64,000 nt of DNA from Asterias amurensis (GCF_032118995.1 NC_092648.1:2061001-2125000); one strand, 5' to 3'. Shown: positions 10,501 to 19,456, numbered from the stretch's first letter. Program-made: numbers and translations. Notes: generated from the letters alone by a model not told the origin.

Positions 10501-12301
10501 TTTTTCAACTCAATTCCTAAGCTCTGATTTTCTGTATGGAATGATGTAAGGATTAAGGTTATAATCTAAAATCTGTTAGGATTAAGACTATATCATAAAC
10601 CATCAAGGTTAAGGTATTAACAAAACATATGATGTAAAAGGTTATATCATAAACCGTATGGTTTAAGGTTATATTTATAAACCAACCTTCATCCCCCAAT
10701 CTGTTGAGTCTAATGTTAAGATGCTTCAATGTTGTATTCTTTGACAAGGCATGGCCGATGGCAGCAGCCCCGCTGGATCGGATCCGATTGTTACACAAAT
10801 CAACTTTCTTGAGGATGCAATGTCCGTTCAGAAATTTGCCGACAGCTCGTGCCCCGCTGTCTCCAATCATGTTATGAGACAAGTCAAGCTCCTGTAGCGA
10901 CGGGTGGTCCAGATTATGCGCGATGAAAACGCGGACTTTGTCGTCGTCGACTTTACTCCTATGGAGCTGGAAGATTTTCAGAGAGCGACAAGACTTGATG
11001 CATTTGGAGAGAAGGAGGCAATCGCGAGACGTGAATTGAAACAAGTTCCACTCGAAATTCATTCCGCAGTCTTGAACCCCGTAGGTGATACGGAGCTCTT
11101 GAAGGTAAGGTAGCTTCTGAGTGACGAGACTGAACTCAAAATGATCCATGCTGGGTCCATCTAGTCCAGCGTCACTCCCCGCGTCCGACACATCCTCAAC
11201 TTGCTTGGAGAGTTCTTCTTTAACCGGTGGTAATAACTGTTTGATATTTAACTGCTTGATGTAGGGACTTGCAAGTGGTAAGGTCTCACTCAACTGGGTT
11301 GGGTCTGTTGTCTCTGGTACGAAGTGCTCAATGATGTGCTCTAAGTGGCGTTCAAAGAACATCCTCTTCCAGCTACCGGCGTACTTGGAGACGTCACAAA
11401 CTTGCCATCTTGATTTGCAGCATCTTTGCCAGTAGCCCTCGTCAGAGACAAGGTGAGCTATGACCTTCAGAGGAAGGTTGGTGGAGATCTTCTCCAAGAC
11501 TTTAGATTTGTACTTGGGAAGAAGTTCATCAAGCTTCGGATGCTCTGGGGGAAAATAAAAAAGAAACAATTTGATGACTCTTAGAAAAAATGAAAATTAT
11601 GATGGACATTATTAAAGTGATGTGAGATGATGTCCAACACCACTTTTTGTCTTTACTTTATTGTTCTGGGCCCAATTTCATAGAGCTGATTAAGCACAAA
11701 AGGTAGCTAAGCAAAACAAATTTATGCTTACCACAAAAGGGTTACAAGCCAAAATGCCATGTCACATGCACTATTTGTGACATGTATCATGTGTAAAAAA
11801 TCTCTTTTGGAGAAGTGTTGGCTCTGAAAAAAAGAGCGGTTGGGGTCTCGTCCTTTCAAACAGTTTACTTTGCTTGTCTATCTCCTGAAGACAAGCGACT
11901 TTAATTGTTTGAAACGTCGATACCACTTAGCTCTTTTCTGAGGCAACACTTCTCCAAAAGAGATTTTACACAAGGTTGTATGTGCTATTTTACTATTTAA
12001 AGATTCTTATCTGCATCTTTAACCTTTAAAGTTTACCTGCAAAGTTATTGACGATGTGCGTGACACACAGCTCCGTCAAGAGAGGAACCGTGGCCAATGA
12101 CCATTCAGGATCCTCTGCGATAATCCGACGCATATTACGATTATCTGCCGCTGCGTTGCTCCTCGCACTGGTGAGAGGTGACGGCAAGGACTTACGCGCT
12201 CCACTGCGTATTCCTCCCGGTTTACTCGCATTGTTGTTGATGTTGACGTCTTCCTTACTATGGGTGCTACCCTGATCTGTGATTGGTGGCTCGGTTGTCA
12301 T
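1383..12301 (-). CDS. TCTE1: Dynein regulatory complex subunit 5 (TCTE1/DRC5), four coding exons
   Basis: Leucine-rich-repeat subunit of the nexin-dynein regulatory complex of motile cilia and sperm flagella, where the family helps control dynein-driven sliding. Coding exons on the minus strand are 12301-12037, 11544-10687, 9287-9124 and 1565-1383. All junctions are GT-AG and in phase, giving 489 residues; my recollection of the human protein is about 500. Family signatures seen: RRIIAEDPEWSLATVPLLTE near residue 57, SWKRMFFERHLEHI, CGMNFEWNLFQFT, RSKVDDDK, then about five LRRs (e.g. LQELDLSHNMIGDSGARAVG), ending with DLRLTEVGQESEY and a charged, probably helical tail. The start has A at -3 (ACCATG). 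The last intron is about 7.6 kb, the others 0.5-1.4 kb. No stop or frameshift is seen. An RFX X-box lies upstream. Family assignment is very secure; expression is inferred. Confidence 0.95.
3022..3200. repeat. Short interspersed repeat bounded by CAGGCCTG
   Basis: Begins GCAGGCCTGACACTTCACGG and ends ACAGGCCTGG; contains GCCTTGGTGCCC twice. Copies at 17023-17200 and 55793-55980 share the whole layout, so it is a non-autonomous element of unknown class. Confidence 0.6.
3230..3385. repeat. Second copy of the 1110-type repeat
   Basis: Shares TTGGTGCCCCCACAAAAGTT, CCCAATGGAAGTGCCCTTT and AAAGATGAAATTCCA with 1110-1275. Confidence 0.5.
3386..3665 (+). mobile_element. tRNA-derived SINE body (5' head decayed)
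   Basis: Shares GTCCTTGAGCAAGACGCTTT, GGTACTTGCAAGAGGTTGAT, GGCAGCCTCAAGGCTGTATA and ATGACCAGGGCAC with better copies at 45916 and 50155. Confidence 0.6.
3946..4235. repeat. 81-base tandem array
   Basis: Four units at 3947, 4030, 4096 and 4177 with CAGTCTGAATAAGGAACT, CATTCAATGTGTTGAGTT and GCGAGTTGTTCAT. One unit is about 15 bases short. Lies in TCTE1 intron 3. Confidence 0.8.
4680..6165. repeat. Diverged ~225-base tandem array in TCTE1 intron 3
   Basis: About six units share CTTTGAGAAAGACTCTGCTA, GGGTCGAAACGTCAGGCC, ACTTCAAATGAAGACAGAAG and AGCAAGTCAGTGACA. The short stretch GACTCT-GCT-AGGGTC can form a hairpin just before GAAAC. Unit lengths vary by deletion. Confidence 0.75.
6250..6268 (+). 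repeat. G19 homopolymer
   Basis: An uninterrupted run of 19 G at the end of the 225-base array; likely length-unstable and able to form G-quadruplex. Confidence 0.9.
6750..7140. repeat. ~145-base tandem array
   Basis: Three diverged units with TTATGCAAATGTTTGAC, AAAAACTGTAGCTT and CAGCAGTTTCATTTTAAAAC. Confidence 0.65.
7970..8135. repeat. Interspersed repeat, TTTAAAGGAACATTACAG family
   Basis: Shares AAAACAGTTGCTGGCAGT, ACATAAACTGACAAACCTGT and ATCTGGGTCACGAGAGAA with 41974-42125. Probably a MITE half. Confidence 0.55.
8140..8475. repeat. Interspersed repeat D
   Basis: Shares TAGTACAGTTAATTACAATC, AGTCCCAGCCTATTTT, AGCAGGACAGTTCTTTTC and GGCAAGTAGATACACACATG with 20700-20995. Confidence 0.6.
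8740..8851. mobile_element. Partial copy of TTAA-flanked foldback MITE A
   Basis: CTTCAGAGGGAGTCGTTTCT, CATTACCAATTAAGTTTTTA and TAATTGCCAAAGAC match one half of MITE A (see 52080-52446). Confidence 0.55.
8858..8978. mobile_element. 121-base TIR MITE
   Basis: Inverted ends GGCCCGGTCACACTG and CAGTGTGACTGGCCC enclose a short insert with GCGCGTATATTGCGCG. Lies in TCTE1 intron 3. Confidence 0.6.
8985..9095. mobile_element. Palindromic MITE fragment
   Basis: Contains GGTAGGACGAGT-T-ACTCGTCCTACC, a perfect 12-base-arm palindrome, and TTTTTGAAATCCACCCCAG near its end. Related to 18199-18350. Confidence 0.5.
9124..9287 (-). CDS. TCTE1: TCTE1/DRC5 coding exon 3
   Basis: The acceptor is CTAG, the donor CCT|GTAAGT. 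It encodes GQSLCRALVKNTTLEELNIG, NELTEPTAAIMAQVV and ITLRRVNLSCNRLGP, two LRRs that align with the human protein's HALQTNKCLTTLHLGGNELS region. It is too short for a long-ORF scan and was found by following the family alignment. Confidence 0.93.
9288..10686 (-). other. TCTE1 intron 2
   Basis: Holds a diverged GGGCCCAATTTCA-family repeat (about 9405-9735, ending AGCAGAGCCACGAAAATTGG). The rest, including weak ORFs near 10050, shows nothing recognisable. Confidence 0.7.
10687..11544 (-). CDS. TCTE1: TCTE1/DRC5 coding exon 2 (main exon)
   Basis: The acceptor is a pyrimidine tract plus CCCCAG; the split codon G|AG gives Glu before HPKLDELLPKYKSKVLEK. It ends GATGAAG|GTTGGT. It holds the central conserved region and the first LRRs up to LNIRLNRLGDEG. 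Reading on past the donor gives only intron-encoded, family-unlike residues, which supports the splice. Confidence 0.94.
11665..11770. repeat. GGGCCCAATTTCA-family MITE half
   Basis: GGGCCCAATTTCATAGAGCT, GATTAAGCACA and TTATGCTTACCACAA; matches the full copy at 25712-25914. Lies in TCTE1 intron 1. Confidence 0.55.
11799..11965. mobile_element. 167-base TIR MITE in TCTE1 intron 1
   Basis: Ends AATCTCTTTTGGAGAAGTGT and ACACTTCTCCAAAAGAGATT are inverted repeats. The centre has ACAAGCGACTTTAATTGTTT then GAAACGTCG. Confidence 0.7.
12037..12301 (-). CDS. TCTE1: TCTE1/DRC5 coding exon 1
   Basis: Starts at ATG 12301 and ends in a GCAG|GTAAAC donor, phase 1. It encodes a low-complexity Ser/Asn-rich N-terminus of about 55 residues, then the conserved block NMRRIIAEDPEWSLATVPLL and LCVTHIVNNFA. 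The plus strand of this exon is also open but shows no protein likeness. Confidence 0.93.
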
Positions 12302-12389
12302 GGTTACTTCTTGTAGATGATGGTCCGGGGTATGCGGATGACTTCAGATTCAGCAGGATTGGATTAGATTTGATTGATAAACTCAAAAC
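12302..12389 (-). other. Probable 5' untranslated part of TCTE1 exon
   Basis: A strong acceptor (pyrimidine-rich tract then TTGCCACAG, AG at 12391-12390) sits 88 bases upstream of the ATG. The leader is therefore probably spliced to a non-coding first exon further upstream. Inference from splice signals only. Confidence 0.5.
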
Positions 12390-12539
12390 CTGTGGCAAAA
12401 GAAAAAAGGAATTCTCAGATACAAAATAAACAATTATTTTGTACTACCCGCCTACATGTATACCCATCAAGCATAAAAATCTTGCTGTTTGAAATAAATT
12501 AGTCTGTTTAGAATTACTTTCTTCTCAAGCTGACCTGTC

Positions 12540-12725
12540 CCTGTCACTCAGCATGCTCAGTGACATCAGGGCAGTGTCACTTTCAGTGTCACTGTCAGTG
12601 TCACTGTCAGTGTCAGGCGTCAGTCTCACTCTCACCCCGCCCTCCCCCACACAGTGACAGATCACAACACAGACATTGTGACTGGACTTACACAGTCAGT
12701 GACCAGTGACAGTCCAAACCCTTTC
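12540..12725. repeat. Imperfect CAGTGTCACTGT simple repeat
   Basis: Runs of GTCACTGTCAGTGTCACTGT and CAGTGAC in the 5' intron of TCTE1. Confidence 0.7.
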
Positions 12726-12991
12726 ATGAACCCTTCTCTCTGACCATGCCTGCCATGAGTGTCATTGTGACTCTGAATTGGATAACAACAAGATACATGT
12801 AATGATGTCAACAATCGACAGGCACTATACTATCTTTTTTTATCTGTTTATTGTGCCGACTTTTTGGTCATTGTAACTTAGAATGTAGGCAATATCTTTG
12901 AACCAATAATGTTCATAAATACGAACAACACCTTAACATATCTATATTAAAACATCTTTATATTCAAAATATGAGATTATGGGCTACATAC

Positions 12992-13045
12992 CGTTCAAAA
13001 CATTAAGACGAATCAGCCAACTGCACACTCAATTTGCCAACTTGT
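12992..13045 (-). other. Candidate non-coding first exon of TCTE1
   Basis: A donor ACG|GTATGT occurs at 12991-12986 on the minus strand, directly downstream of the X-box. If used, transcription would start in the roughly 55 bases between the X-box and this donor. The upper boundary is a guess. Confidence 0.3.
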
Positions 13046-13049
13046 TTTG

Positions 13050-13062
13050 GTTGCCTGACAAC
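13050..13062. promoter_or_regulatory. RFX-type X-box (ciliary gene promoter motif)
   Basis: GTTGCC-T-GACAAC fits the X-box consensus RYYNYY-N(1-3)-RRNRAC at every position. RFX factors bind this motif in promoters of ciliary genes. It lies about 750 bases upstream of the TCTE1 start codon and about 60 upstream of the candidate first donor. The downstream gene is axonemal, so motif and gene agree. Confidence 0.65.
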
Positions 13063-13067
13063 AAGAG

Positions 13068-13085
13068 TTACAGCGCCCTCTGTTG
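13068..13085 (-). promoter_or_regulatory. CTCF-like core next to the X-box
   Basis: On the minus strand CCAACAGAGGGCGC differs by one base from the CTCF core CCASYAGRKGGCRS. AGAGGGCG also occurs inside mobile elements of this window (for example near 43123), so this may be repeat-derived. Weak. Confidence 0.2.
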
Positions 13086-13099
13086 GTTGATTTTAGTAA

Positions 13100-15180
13100 G
13101 TAAGGACGGGTATTAAATATAACTGTAAATCTTATACACTTGATGCATAAATTCTTACAGTAATTGTTGCTTTTTAAAATACTTAACTTAGTAAATGCAT
13201 TTATTTAATTTTTTTAAATATAAGTTCATTTGATTTTGTTATTTTAATTTGTTTTAATTGTTGCAACATTTTGAAAGAGGTTAAAGATGGCAGCCTCCTT
13301 GTCAACAAACTCAAAAGTTGAGAAAATAAACCGAACTTTTATTTCGCATAAAGCAGAGAGTTTTTCATGCAGAAAATATGGAATTATTGTATCATGTGGG
13401 TAAAGGTCTAGAGATTCACTTTGCACTGTTCCAGTTTAAATAGTGATATCAGATAACAAACAAAAGTGTTCATTTGCAATTGTTTGTCAACGGTTTGTCG
13501 AATGAAACGCCCATGTTTTGTTATGTTAATTTGTTTGTGAAACTGAAATCCGTCTCAAGAGAACACATGACCCAAGCAGCAGATTTCGCCGCCATTTTTA
13601 AAAGGTAAACTGACTGCATCAACACGTATGCTTTCGTAATGCTCCAACATATTCATGTATTTACCAAGTTTTAAGTACTCAACTTTTCCAAAACTGTTAT
13701 GGTAAGTTGCTTATTTGATTTATTATGATCCTGACATGTGTGATGGTTTGGGTAGAAAAGATTTTCGCCACAGTTTCAAGAACAGAACGGAGCCAATTGT
13801 TTTTGTTTTTTAATGAGTTGAAAATTACAGTATTACCTGATTACTGTACCTACGTGTACTTCCATGTATTACCAAAGTGTAGCAGAGGTGGAAAATCCAT
13901 TGTATATTATGCAACCATCCCATGCCTATGGCTCAAATTTAATTTCCTCATTTTAAATTTTTTTTTATTATATTTTTGCAATAGCACCCGACTGCCCTGG
14001 CTGTAGTTTGTTTTTTTAATTATGTTGCAACACAATTATTACATAGTTTTATCTGCATTACTGCTATAATATGGACTTGGTTTGCTAAAGCCATTTTTAT
14101 ATTAATTTCTAGCTTTTCTTTGGCACTGTGTTTTACTTTTACTGAGGATTAGTTGAGTTGTAGTGTTGTACTGTTGTTTTGTATAGACTTTTTTTTAGTT
14201 ATTTCTTGGTTAGATTTCACTTGACTTGGCTTCATGAAAGATAAACTTCAGGTTTTCTGATCCCAAGTCCATCCATGTAACTCGGTCTAAAAGGCTTTTA
14301 ATATTGTTTTAAACTGCTTTTGATGATTGATTTATAATCAATAAGTTTTTTCTTTTTTGAGAAGCCTTCATTTTGAGTCATTGTTCCCTTTTTTTGCATC
14401 TCCTCGCGTCATAGGGATAGCCCTATGCGATCTAGTCTAGTTAATGTTGCAGTGGCCTCGGTTTTCAATTTCAGTCCCTACCTGACTGTGTCACTTTCGA
14501 TCTTTGGCTGTGCTCTGTGGTCATAATGGGTTGATGTGGCTGGTTGATGTGGCTGGCAGCCAAGGGTATATGCCAGCTTCTCAAACACGTTGTAGCTGCA
14601 TCCTTCGCAATTCAGCTCTTACTTAGCTGCGAGTAAGGATGATTAGCCCCCCAAATTATTATATTAATTATTTTATCTATTACTCTGCAGTACAGTGATT
14701 AAGCTTGTCTTTTTGAGAATTCTTGGCTTTACACAACCTGATTGATGAAATGAAATATAAAGAATGAAATTCTTAATGCGCACAGGATTCAGTTTTGTAT
14801 TTAATCTCCTTGTTTACGTTTGATGGAAAAGACTTCAGATCTTTTGTTAGTTTCCATGACTTCCCTTTGCTGGTTTTGTCAGCATTTTTATCCAAAATAG
14901 ATTATTATTATTATTTTATTTTAATTAAAAAAATCATCTGAATTCATGCATCCCTAAACCCTGAGGTAACACATACCTCACAAAGAGTTATTATGTTTGC
15001 TTCCCATGTTTCTGTTTCAATTAATCATCTCTCAATAGCCTATTTCTTTAAATTGGTATTATTGACAAACTGAAATTTCAATTTTTTAAGTCGCATTCAA
15101 ACTTAACCTTAAAAGAAATAGTTGGCTGACTTATGTGAAATATATTTCATTTGTTTGTACTTTGAAGGGGTGCCCTCTGC
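13100..15180. other. Region between the TCTE1 promoter and module P1
   Basis: No gene seen. A possible donor AAAAG|GTAAAC near 13607 follows a GCCGCCATTTTTAAAAG stretch and could end a first exon for the plus-strand modules. 14660-14900 is a diverged duplicate of 21990-22190 (AAAAGACTTCAGATCTTTTG, CCTTTGCTGGTTTTGTCAGC). Confidence 0.5.
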
Positions 15181-15182
15181 AG

Positions 15183-15291
15183 ATGATGTCTACCTGTCTC
15201 AAAATAAATACCTTTGAACTACTAACTATGTACAAGTGCTTGTCATCAGCCTGATGTCTACACATCATCAATGTATGAGGCTTCAACAGAG
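15183..15291 (+). other. Exon-like module P1
   Basis: 109 bases between CCCTCTGCAG and GAG|GTAAGT. It opens with ATGATGTCTACCTGTC, the shared module core, and its second half has CTGATGTCTACACATC. It has the same length and layout as module P9 at 23744. In the frame giving DDVYLSQ a stop follows soon after, so coding is doubtful. Confidence 0.55.
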
Positions 15292-15369
15292 GTAAGTAAA
15301 AATCCCAGAGTGGGATATGTTACTTTTTCTTACGGAGGGTGTGTCAATTAGCTTCCCTGGGCCGACCCC

Positions 15370-15650
15370 GCGGTACTCACTCGGGTGAGCCCCTGACAAG
15401 AGCTAAATGAACAATCACACTCGCCCTCTCGTGGTAACGTCATGCACCTCAGGTCACCCCCAAGTTGGCTCGGGTGAGCCCCTGACAAGAGCTAATCGAA
15501 CGATCACACTCGCCCTCTCGTGGTAACGTCATACACCTCAGGTCACCCCCAAGTGACCCACTCCACAAGCAAGGCACTGGGGGCTGACCCGGGTGAGCCC
15601 CTGGAATGATGTCAAAGCTATTCGAACGCACCGGGGGCAGACCGGGGTTG
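15370..15650. repeat. ~98-base tandem array, GC-rich
   Basis: About 2.7 units of CTCGGGTGAGCCCCTGACAA, CACACTCGCCCTCTCGTGG and CACCTCAGGTCACCCCCAAG. Its base composition is far richer in G and C than the surroundings. Follows module P1. Confidence 0.75.
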
Positions 15651-15949
15651 ACCCAGCGAACCTAAACAAACGCACACACTAACATCAACAAGTGTTGTGG
15701 CCTAGGGTGGTTGCCTAGCCCCTTTCCATGTGCCAAATGTTGGACTCCAGCCACAGCTTCTTGACCCTATGGAAGCCCCCTGTCATGCCTGTACCCACTA
15801 TCAGGGACTGTGATGACTTGTCAAATAAAACTGAGAGCACGCACTTTTTGCCCAAGTTTTTCACTCAAGGTTAAGCTTTAACAGTACTGGCCAGTTTAAT
15901 GTTTTGTATGAAATTTGAAAGCCAATACCTTTCTGATGCCCTGACACAT

Positions 15950-16316
15950 TTAAAGACACTGGACACTATTGGTAATTGTCAAACACCAGTCTTCTCACTT
16001 GGTGTATCTTAACTTATGCATAAAATAACAAATCTGTGAAAATTTGAGCTCAATTGGTCGTCGAAGTTGCGAGAGCACAGTGGAAGAAAAAACGCCCTTG
16101 TCACACAAAGTTGTGTGCTTTTTTAGATGCTTGATTTCTGAGGTCCCAAAATCAAATTCATGGAGAATTACTTCTTTCTCGAAAACTACGATACTTCAGA
16201 TGAGCAGTTTCTCACAAAGCTTTATACTATCAACAGCTCTCCAATGCTTGTTACCAAGTCAGTTTTTAAGTTATTATTTGATTTGAATAGTTACCAAACG
16301 TGTACCTTCCCTTTAA
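15950..16316. mobile_element. TTAA-flanked foldback MITE A, near full length
   Basis: Starts TTAAAGACACTGGACACTAT and ends in a CCCTTTAA version of the inverted end; internal CTTGGTGTATCTTAACTTAT and GATTTCTGAGGTC. The right end is diverged. Confidence 0.65.
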
Positions 16317-16439
16317 AGCAAGTGTTTTGAGGTTACCTGTATGGTGCCTTCTTATATATTAGTCAAATTGTTGGCAATTAGAGGAAAACAACATTACACC
16401 CCTCTTACAGAATATTGTTTTTATTTTGTTTTTGTTTAG

Positions 16440-16506
16440 GAAACCTGAAGACACACCATTGTCAGATGAAGTCTTCTATCTGCTACCTCTCCAAAAGTAT
16501 GTACAG
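16440..16506 (+). other. Exon-like module P2 (short)
   Basis: 67 bases from a TTTGTTTAG acceptor to ACAG|GTTAAT. The first part (CACACCATTGTCAGATGAAG) is shared with P3-P5, and the sequence after the donor (TCATGAACAACC) also matches the intron starts of P3 and P4. Probably a shortened copy. Confidence 0.5.
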
Positions 16507-16544
16507 GTTAATTCATGAACAACCTTTAATATACTTTAATTCTT

Positions 16545-16802
16545 TTTTTTATATGCGAGTCGCCAGACACACAGGGCCTGAAGGCAATTTCAAGGTGTGG
16601 GCTACAATTATGTTATTTCCAGAGGCTGTTGCCACCTACTCCTAGGGCTGAAACAGGGTTACCCCTTTTACAGTCAATACGGATGTAGGCTTGGGTATCA
16701 TCAGTCTGAAGCCTGGCCGGTAGAGCAGAAAGCACTACCTCCCCAAATTTTACGTAGCAAGTGTCACGACCGGGAATCGAACCAACACTCTGCTGATCAA
16801 AC
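16545..16802. repeat. Short interspersed repeat with SINE-like end
   Basis: Has GTGTCACGACCGGGAATCGA and ACCAACACTCTGCTGATC, similar to the end of 23395-23625. Class uncertain. Confidence 0.35.
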
Positions 16803-16919
16803 GTTACTTCAGAGGGATCCATTTCTCACAATTTTTGGTACTATCATTGCTTGTTACCAAGTAAGTTTTTATGGTGATAAATATTTTGAGTAAATACCAA
16901 TAGTGTCCAGTGCCTTTGA
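16803..16919. mobile_element. Partial MITE A
   Basis: CTTCAGAGGGATCCATTTCT to CCAATAGTGTCCAGTGCCTT, one half of the foldback. Confidence 0.6.
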
Positions 16920-17022
16920 AGCATGTCAAAGAACCAACAACAGTCGAATGGCTTGCCCTGTGTTTCTGGGGGAAAGGTTTGGCAGCACATCGCACCACTG
17001 TACTTCCCTACTGGGTGCCAGG

Positions 17023-17200
17023 CCTCATACTTCACGGAGGCAACGAAGGCAATTGCCTCCATGCCCCCTGGTCATTGCCTTGGTGCCCATGAAATGCTCC
17101 AGTACAAATTTAAAATGTCCTCATAGGATGCCCTTTTACCAATAAGAAAATGCCTTGGTGCCCTTGCCCTTTCAAAAACAAAGCACACAGGCCTGGGGTG
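17023..17200. repeat. CAGGCCTG-bounded interspersed repeat
   Basis: Near-complete copy of 3022-3200 (TTCACGGAGGCAACGAAGGC, GAAATGCTCCAG, ACACAGGCCTGG). Lies in the P2-P3 intron. Confidence 0.6.
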
Positions 17201-17322
17201 CTCCCGTAATAGTTCCTTTGTAGCAATTCCTTTGCTCACTTGTTTATCCCTTTGCATTGAACACATTATTGTTAGACACATTCTTTTTCACAGACTCTTG
17301 TATATATTTTGTTCCCATCTAG

Positions 17323-17431
17323 GCTAACTGCAGACACACCATTGTCAGATGAAGTCTACCTCTCCAGAAGTAGATGCACGATGGGAATGCAGCCAAGCTT
17401 CAAGATTCAATGATGTCTGCTCCATCAACAG
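17323..17431 (+). other. Exon-like module P3
   Basis: 109 bases between TTCCCATCTAG and CAACAG|GTAAGT. One frame reads LSDEVYLSRSRCTMGMQPSF before a stop. It is nearly identical to P4 and P5, and the following intron start is also duplicated. Confidence 0.6.
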
Positions 17432-17519
17432 GTAAGTTTATGAACAACCATTAATGAGAGAGTTTGAACAGCTTGATGATACTAGGCTTTGTGAAAATAT
17501 ATAAACATGTTTTGTACCT

Positions 17520-17880
17520 TTAAAGGCAGTGGACACTATTGGTAATTACTCAAAATAATTATTAGCACAAAACCTTACTTGGTAACGAGTAATGGGGAGA
17601 GGTTGGTAGTATAAACATTGTGAGAAACGGCTCCCTCTGAAGCGGTGTAGTTTTCGAGAAAGAAGTAATTTTCCACAAATTTGATTTAGAGGCCCTGAGA
17701 TTTAAAATTTGAGGTCTCCAAATCTAGCATCTGAAAGCACACAACTCCATGTGACAAGGGTGTTTATTCTTTTCATTATTATCTCGCAACTTCGACGACC
17801 GATTGAGCTCAAATTTTCCCAAGTTTGTTATTTTATGCATATGTTGAGATACACCAAGTGAGAAGATTGGTCTTTTAGTG
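17520..17880. mobile_element. MITE A, one end lost
   Basis: Starts TTAAAGGCAGTGGACACTAT; runs through CGGCTCCCTCTGAAGC and the ACACCAAGTGAGAAGATTGG stretch, but the closing inverted end is missing. In the P3-P4 intron. Confidence 0.7.
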
Positions 17881-18198
17881 GTGGGCTATAAATCCAAATA
17901 AGCTTCAGGCATGGTGCCAGGTTTCCAAACTGTTCATGTTAGGTGGCCATGTAATGAAGTGAATGGCCTTTTGACTTTTGTTCTTTCCCTGTCACAATTG
18001 ATACCCCTTATCATTAGCTGTGTCTCAGATCAATGCACAATGGACAATATTTTCATTTTTTTCTAGGGGAAATCTGTGCTGGGTGCATTTGCATTTTGCA
18101 TAGAGTGCTGGGCAAAAATTGTGTGTCCTTGGCAGGCCTGTCCAGCACCGCCCACTGCTGTAGTTTCTGTTTATTATAAAAAGCATGTAAAAGAACCC

Positions 18199-18350
18199 AG
18201 CCGTCGATTTCACCAAATTCTTCCTAACTTAGGATTAATCTTGGACGTACCCAAATACGTAGGACGAATTGAACCCTTCCTAAGTTAGGACGAGTTACTC
18301 GTCCTAACTCGAGATAGGATTGATCCTAGCGCTCGTGAAATCGACTGCTG
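18199..18350. mobile_element. Palindromic MITE with GTCGATTTCAC ends
   Basis: Inverted ends CAGCCGTCGATTTCACC and GTGAAATCGACTGCTG, with a central GTTAGGACGAGT-T-ACTCGTCCTAAC palindrome. Lies in the P3-P4 intron. Confidence 0.6.
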
Positions 18351-18531
18351 AACACTCATAGTAACAAAGAAGGGGCTTTTGCCTAGTGGGTGCTATGACG
18401 ATTCATATAATAATTCCTTAGCAAATCCCTCATCTGATTGTTTCTTTTTGTCGAGCCCCTTGAATACCTTATTGGTAGATACAAGTAGATGTTTTTTTAC
18501 AGAATATTGTTTCTACTTTGTTCATATTTAG

Positions 18532-18639
18532 GCTAGCTGCAGGTGCAACATTGTCAGATGAAGTCTACCTCTCCAGAAGTAGATACATGAGGGGAATACA
18601 GCCAAGCTGAGGGTTCAACCATGTCTTCTCCTTTGAAAG
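18532..18639 (+). other. Exon-like module P4
   Basis: 108 bases between TTCATATTTAG and AAAG|GTAAAT. One frame reads LSDEVYLSRSRYMRGIQPS and then stops. Tandem copy of P3. Confidence 0.6.
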
Positions 18640-18724
18640 GTAAATTTATGAACAACCATTATTGACAGAGTTTGGACAGCTTGATGATACTAGGCTTTGT
18701 GAAAAATGTGAACTTTTACTGCTA

Positions 18725-18990
18725 CTTTTTAACCACTATGGGTTCGAATCCTGTTCGTGGCACTCATGCCCTTGTGATCGAGGCACTTTTGCTTCATCCT
18801 CTAGAAGGACGTAATAGCTATAGGTCTCATTTGTTATGTAAAGCATGTAAAAGAACCCAGAACACTCATGCTGAAAGATAAGGGGCCTGCCCCTTTGTTT
18901 CTGGTTCGGTTTAGCAGCACTTTGTAACACTGCACTGTCCTGGTCAGACTGTCCCTGGTGGGTGCTTTGATGGTTCACATTATATTTCAG
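18725..18990 (+). mobile_element. SINE with tRNA-like B box
   Basis: GGGTTCGAATCCTGTTCGTG then AAAGCATGTAAAAGAACCCA and CTTTGTTTCTGGTTCGG. The middle recurs at 16915-17020 and 18180-18200. Confidence 0.5.
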
Positions 18991-19157
18991 CCTGGTCGTC
19001 AGACTCGCCCTGTATTATGTTACATTTAAAATGGTCTAAACCTAAATGGAAAGTTCATCCATTCATAAAAAATGCAATTAAGCCTCAGGATGTAAATATC
19101 TCTCCAAACCATTGAAGCATGTCTTTGTTCAATATGTTAGGGTCTTAATTTTGTTTT

Positions 19158-19456
19158 TTTACCCATACACGGATGTGTGTTAGCACTGTATACTCAGTAC
19201 TTTCCTGAGTCCTGTGAACAAATATCACAGGCATGTTACTCAGGTGGGATACGAACCCACGACCCTTGCAATTCTAGAGCAGTGTCTTACCAACTAGACT
19301 ACCGAGGTTGCCCGGCAGCTAGAGGCAGTTTGCTCTAGAATTGCAAGGGTCGTGGGTTCAAATCCCACCTGAGTAACATGCCTGTGATATTTTTTCACGG
19401 GACTCGGGGGAAACTACTGAGTATACAGTGCTAACACACATCGGTGTATGGGTAAA
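19158..19456. repeat. Head-to-head SINE pair forming a ~125-base inverted repeat
   Basis: Arms 19158-19281 and 19331-19456 with a 49-base spacer. Each arm carries a tRNA-like B box (GTGGGTTCAAATCCCACC), TAACATGCCTGTGATAT and ACACATCGGTGTATGGGTAA. A single copy of the family lies at 44950-45070. Confidence 0.85.

Noticed and set aside
10904-11113. Plus-strand ORF inside TCTE1 exon 2
   Set aside because: Shadow of the well-supported minus-strand exon.
17520-17880. MITE A as a piggyBac derivative
   Set aside because: TTAA flanks suggest it, but the ends (AGGCAGTGGACAC) lack the usual piggyBac CCY start and no transposase is seen, so the superfamily is left open.
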